From contig JACQZV010000093.1 in assembly GCA_016213695.1 (NCBI GenBank), positions 1-40,273 on the forward strand: a DNA stretch of 40,273 nt. The letters are read 5' to 3'. Each line of letters begins with the position of its first letter. Position 1 is the stretch's first letter. The translations under genes and the position numbers were made by a program. This document shows, piece after piece, positions 37,486 to 40,273 of the stretch. The stretch comes from Acidobacteriota bacterium (GTDB lineage: Bacteria; Acidobacteriota; Vicinamibacteria; Vicinamibacterales; UBA2999). Under the pieces are notes generated by a model, which was not told where the DNA came from, did no database searches, and was given only the letters and a program-made list of their open reading frames with translations.

Positions 37486-38874
37486 TTACGGAAAGATCTT
37501 GCCCGGGTTCAGAATCCCGTGCGGGTCGAACGCCGCCTTGACGCGCTTCATCAGCGCCATCGCCTCAGCCGACAGCTCGATGCCGAGGTAGGGTGCCTTC
37601 GCGAAGCCGATCCCGTGCTCGCCGCTGATCGACCCCTCGAGCGCCACCACCCGTTCGAACAGCACGCGCTCGGCCTGCGCGGCCCGGGCGCGCTCGTCCG
37701 CGTTGTCGCGGTCGACCATCAGGTTCACGTGGATGTTGCCGTCGCCGGCGTGGCCGAACGCCACGATACGCAACCCGAACCGATCCCGGAGGCCCTGGAT
37801 CACGGCGAACAGATCCGGCACCCGGCCGCGCGGCACCACGACGTCGTGGTTGATCTTCAGGAGCCCGGTCGCACGCAGCGCCAGCGAGATCAGCCGCCGC
37901 GCCGTCCAGATCTGCTCCCGCTCCTCATCACCGGAGGCGAGCGCGACCGCGGTCGCGCCGGCATCGCGGCACGCCTGTGCCGCGACGTCGATCTCCTCCG
38001 CCACGGCGGCCTCGGTGCCGTCGGCCTCGACGATCAGCATGGCGCCCGTATCTCTGGGCGCGAGGTCGCGGCCGAGATGCTCGCGCACGGCCTCGAGCGA
38101 TGCGGCATCAATCAGCTCGATCGTCGCCGGTACGACACGACGGCGGATGAGCGTTGACACCGCGGTCACGGCGCCCCGAATATCGCCGAAGAGCGCCCGC
38201 AGCGTCGCCCGCGCCGGCGGCTTCGGCACCAGGCGCAGGGTGACCCTCGTGATGATGGCGAGCGTCCCCTCCGAGCCGACCAGCAACTGCGTCAGGTCGT
38301 AACCGACGACGTTCTTCACCGCTTTCGACCCGGTGTGGATGATCTCGCCGCCGGGCAGGACCGCCTCGAGCGCCAGCACGTAGCGCCGCGTGGTGCCGTA
38401 CTTGAAACCGCGCGGCCCCCCGGCGCACTCGGCCACGTTGCCGCCGATCGAGGAGATATCGAGGCTCGCCGGATCGGGCGGATAGAACAGGCCGACCGCT
38501 TCGACGGCGCGCTGCAGGTCGCCCGTGATGACGCCCGGCTCGACCACGGCGAGCAGGTTCGTCTCGTCGATTTCCAGAATGCGATTGAGGCGCTCGAGCG
38601 ACAGGAGCACCCCTCCGCGGGTCGGCACCGCGCCGCCCGTGTAGCCGGTACCCGCGCCGCGCACCGTGAGCGGCACCCGGCGCTCGTCGCACAACCGGGC
38701 GATTGCGGCAATCTGGTTCGTATCGGCGGGAATGACGACGAGGTCCGGAGGGTGGCCGATGCCGAGCGCGTCCTGGCCGTACCGCTCGAGCGACCCGGCA
38801 TCGGCACGCACGTACTCGCGCCCGACCACCTCGCGCAGCTCCGGTGCCAGCAATTCAGGGATGGAACGCGACAT
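37486..38874 (-). CDS. glcD: GlcD/LldD-type FAD-linked 2-hydroxyacid oxidase
   Basis: A 462-residue cytoplasmic flavoprotein. N-terminal FAD_binding_4 (PCMH) fold: VRGAGTGYTGGAVPTRGGV, AVVEPGVITGDLQRAV, and SIGGNVAECAGGPRGFKYG. C-terminal FAD-oxidase domain with LKINHDVVVPRGRVPDLF, FGHAGDGNIHVNLM and SGEHGIGFAKAPYL, which hold the substrate and metal-site histidines. This is the glycolate oxidase GlcD / D-lactate dehydrogenase Dld-II group. GlcE and GlcF subunits, needed by the classical complex, are not adjacent, so a stand-alone D-lactate or D-2-hydroxyglutarate-type enzyme is equally possible. The AspC-like gene lies 83 nt upstream. Confidence 0.88.
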   Translation of the reverse strand: MSRSIPELLAPELREVVGREYVRADAGSLERYGQDALGIGHPPDLVVIPADTNQIAAIARLCDERRVPLTVRGAGTGYTGGAVPTRGGVLLSLERLNRILEIDETNLLAVVEPGVITGDLQRAVEAVGLFYPPDPASLDISSIGGNVAECAGGPRGFKYGTTRRYVLALEAVLPGGEIIHTGSKAVKNVVGYDLTQLLVGSEGTLAIITRVTLRLVPKPPARATLRALFGDIRGAVTAVSTLIRRRVVPATIELIDAASLEAVREHLGRDLAPRDTGAMLIVEADGTEAAVAEEIDVAAQACRDAGATAVALASGDEEREQIWTARRLISLALRATGLLKINHDVVVPRGRVPDLFAVIQGLRDRFGLRIVAFGHAGDGNIHVNLMVDRDNADERARAAQAERVLFERVVALEGSISGEHGIGFAKAPYLGIELSAEAMALMKRVKAAFDPHGILNPGKIFP

Positions 38875-38897
38875 TCACAGACTCGCAGCCGCGGCGG

Positions 38898-38913
38898 CAC
38901 GGAGCCACGGAGC
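38898..38913. repeat. Two tandem copies of an 8-mer (CACGGAGC)
   Basis: CACGGAGC at 38898-38905 and again at 38906-38913, in the 83-nt gap between the GlcD- and AspC-type genes. Exact and adjacent, but only two copies; the rest of the gap shows no clear promoter or terminator. Confidence 0.5.
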
Positions 38914-38957
38914 AGACGTACCCGGCTTCCGCACCTCGCTGCCCGGGCGGCCCGCGA

Positions 38958-40160
38958 TCAGCGTGACGCGCCGGCTCTGGCCGGCTGCAGCGACTCGGCG
39001 AAGCGGAGAATCCGCGTGGCCCCTTCCCGCAACTGCTCCATCGACGTGGCGTAGGAGATCCGCAGGTAGCCGGGCGCGTCGAATCCTTCGCCCGCCGTCA
39101 CCGCGACGTACTCCTTCTCGAGCAGCGCCTGCGCAAAGTCCGCGGACGTCCGCAGGCCATCCGGCGACAGCAGTCCGGAAATATCCGGGAACAGATAGAA
39201 CGCGCCCTTCGGCTTGACGCACCGGATGGACGGATGCGCCGTCAGCCAGGCGTGGATGCTGTCGCGCCGCCGGCGGTACTCGTTCAGCATGACGGTCACC
39301 GCGTCCTGCGGGCCGGCAACGGCCGCGAGCGCCGCCTTCTGCGTAATCGACGTGATATTGGACGTCGTCTGGCCCTGGATGGTGTTGAAGACGGCGGTCA
39401 GGTCCTTCGGCGCGATCGTCCAGCCGCAGCGCCAGCCGGTCATGGCGTACGACTTCGAGGCGGATCCGGCGATGACCGTACGGTCCCGGTGGCGATCGAA
39501 GAGCACCTTGACGAGGTTGTGGGCCGTCGGCTCGTAGATGAGCTGCTCGTAGCAGAGGTCCACCACAATCCAGACGCCGCGCTTGGCCGCGGCGTCGACG
39601 ATCGGCGCGAGTGTCGCTTCGTCGACCAGCCCGCCGGTCGGGTTGCACGGCGAGTTGATGATGATCGCCCTGGTCCGCGGCGTCATCGCGCCGACGATCG
39701 CTTCGGCATGCACCGCAAACCCGTCGTCGGCACGCGTGGGCACAATGACCGGCGTGGCACCCACCAGTTTCACCTGCTCCGGGATGGTCGGCCAGTACGG
39801 GGCGTGCGTGATGACCTCGTCGCCGGGGTCGTAGAGCGCGAGCGCGGTGTTAAAGAGCGCCTGCTTGCCGCCGGCCGTGATCAGGACTTCGGCGGACGTG
39901 ATGTCGACGCCGTACTGCCCCTTGTACCGCGCGCAGACGGCTTCGCGCAGCTCGGGAATCCCGGCCGCGGCCGTGTAGCGCGTGAAGTTGGCGTCGATCG
40001 CCGCCTTCCCCGCCGCCTTGGCGTGCTCCGGCGTCTGAAAATCGGGCTCGCCCGCGGTGAAATCCACGACATTGAACCCGGCGCGGCGCAACCGCTCGGC
40101 TTCCGCCGCTGCCTTGAGCGTGGCCGATCCCGACACCTGCGCGAGACGCTGTGCGAACAT
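38958..40160 (-). CDS. aspC: PLP-dependent aspartate aminotransferase-like enzyme (class I, subgroup gamma)
   Basis: A 400-residue fold-type I aminotransferase that should interconvert aspartate and oxaloacetate, or a related amino-acid pair, in the cytoplasm. Visible: FTAGEPDFQTPEHAKAA at the N-terminus, RYTAAAGIPELREAVCARY, PCNPTGG with Asn173, Asp201 and Tyr204 binding the cofactor, Schiff-base Lys236 in GSASKSYAMTGWRCGW, and Arg in GYLRISYATS for the alpha-carboxylate. Length and motifs match the Thermus/Bacillus AspC-AspB subgroup. The ATG has GGGAG upstream, directly after heptamer array 4. coaD lies upstream on the same strand, 32 nt away. Substrate specificity beyond the family is inferred. 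Confidence 0.92.
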   Translation of the reverse strand: MFAQRLAQVSGSATLKAAAEAERLRRAGFNVVDFTAGEPDFQTPEHAKAAGKAAIDANFTRYTAAAGIPELREAVCARYKGQYGVDITSAEVLITAGGKQALFNTALALYDPGDEVITHAPYWPTIPEQVKLVGATPVIVPTRADDGFAVHAEAIVGAMTPRTRAIIINSPCNPTGGLVDEATLAPIVDAAAKRGVWIVVDLCYEQLIYEPTAHNLVKVLFDRHRDRTVIAGSASKSYAMTGWRCGWTIAPKDLTAVFNTIQGQTTSNITSITQKAALAAVAGPQDAVTVMLNEYRRRRDSIHAWLTAHPSIRCVKPKGAFYLFPDISGLLSPDGLRTSADFAQALLEKEYVAVTAGEGFDAPGYLRISYATSMEQLREGATRILRFAESLQPARAGASR

Positions 40161-40174
40161 GCGAACGACTCTCC

Positions 40175-40216
40175 CTGCCTGCTGCCTGCTGCCTACTGCC
40201 TACTGCCGACTGCCGA
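40175..40216. repeat. Heptamer tandem repeat array 4 (consensus CTGCCNR on + strand)
   Basis: Six contiguous units in pairs: CTGCCTG at 40175 and 40182, CTGCCTA at 40189 and 40196, CTGCCGA at 40203 and 40210. The units change in doublets, as expected from stepwise duplication. The array overlaps the 3' end of coaD and supplies its stop, and ends 15 nt before the aspC-like start. Confidence 0.9.
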
Positions 40217-40273
40217 CTTCTCCCTCAGCCACCGCTCCACGGCCGGCGGCACCAGCCCGTGCACCTCGCCGCC
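40193..40273 (-). CDS. coaD: Phosphopantetheine adenylyltransferase, C-terminal fragment (5' part outside window)
   Basis: The minus-strand frame entering the window encodes GGEVHGLVPPAVERWLREK, then SAVGSRQ and a TAG stop at 40193-40195. The first part matches the C-terminal end of CoaD (typically GGDVSxxVPPxVxxxL), the enzyme making dephospho-CoA in coenzyme A synthesis. Only about 26 residues are visible, so the call rests on that segment. The last seven residues and the stop codon are read from heptamer array 4, showing the repeat has replaced or extended the native C-terminus. Confidence 0.6.
   Translation of the reverse strand, partial: GGEVHGLVPPAVERWLREKSAVGSRQ

Noticed and set aside
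37456-37486. GGGCCGGCCC palindrome as a terminator between convergent genes
   Set aside because: Perfect palindrome without a loop and no T-tract; too common a string in GC-rich DNA.
40175-40216. Possible CRISPR array or promoter repeats
   Set aside because: Units are 7 nt, contiguous and without spacers; no cas genes nearby.

Overview
The window is very GC-rich and densely packed, with almost no space between genes. It looks like chromosomal core sequence from a free-living Gram-negative bacterium: it has an RND/TolC tripartite pump, beta-barrel and periplasmic proteins, and a class A PBP. The gene mix (TolB-like propeller next to M28 peptidase, CbpA-type DnaJ behind HspR, bacilliredoxin, a DACNV-like protein) fits Acidobacteriota, perhaps the Vicinamibacteria. 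That placement is inferred from gene content only; no rRNA is present. I see no insertion sequence, prophage, CRISPR array, integrase or rRNA. No gap between genes exceeds about 125 bases.

Layout. 1-2731 (+): 3' part of mutS, overlapped by an orphan family-5 substrate-binding lipoprotein. 2765-4505 (-): acylphosphatase, apt, tRNA-Arg(CCU) and a YfgM-like TPR membrane protein. 4547-6930 (+): kup potassium transporter and a bacilliredoxin. 6913-9818 (-): DUF4390-like exported protein, an HTTM-like multi-spanning protein and a small membrane protein. 9880-11543 (+): a beta-lactamase-fold protein with degraded catalytic motifs, then a small beta-barrel protein. 11560-19162 (-): class A PBP, RND adaptor, HAE1-type RND pump and TolC-like channel, each overlapping or close to the next. 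19188-22180 (+): TolB-like propeller and M28/PA/PDZ peptidase. 22192-22947 (-): TerC-family protein. 23014-30002 (+): a proteostasis operon hspR-dnaJ-clpB-ftsH ending in a DACNV/DisA_N-like gene. 30015-35068 (-): ilvB-ilvN-ilvC-ilvD. 35114-35753 (-): CDGSH Fe-S protein and a CoA-binding protein. 35798-37456 (+): ArnT/PMT-like glycosyltransferase. 37486-40273 (-): 3' end of coaD, an AspC-like aminotransferase and a GlcD-type oxidase.

Two features cut across the genes. First, four separate intergenic spacers carry degenerate tandem repeats with a strict 7-nt period (about 3514-3541, 15977-16018, 33236-33313, 40175-40216). All lie on the 5' side of minus-strand genes. One forms a large inverted heptamer hairpin between ilvB and ilvN, and another supplies the stop codon of coaD. 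Second, many start codons sit only 6-9 nt downstream of a TANNNT-like -10 hexamer, usually with no Shine-Dalgarno sequence, which suggests frequent leaderless or near-leaderless transcription. Two divergent gene pairs appear to share one overlapping, near-symmetric -10 element.

The best candidate for an undescribed system is the coupling of an HspR-type heat-shock operon (DnaJ, ClpB, FtsH) with a protein whose C-terminus resembles a diadenylate cyclase catalytic domain.
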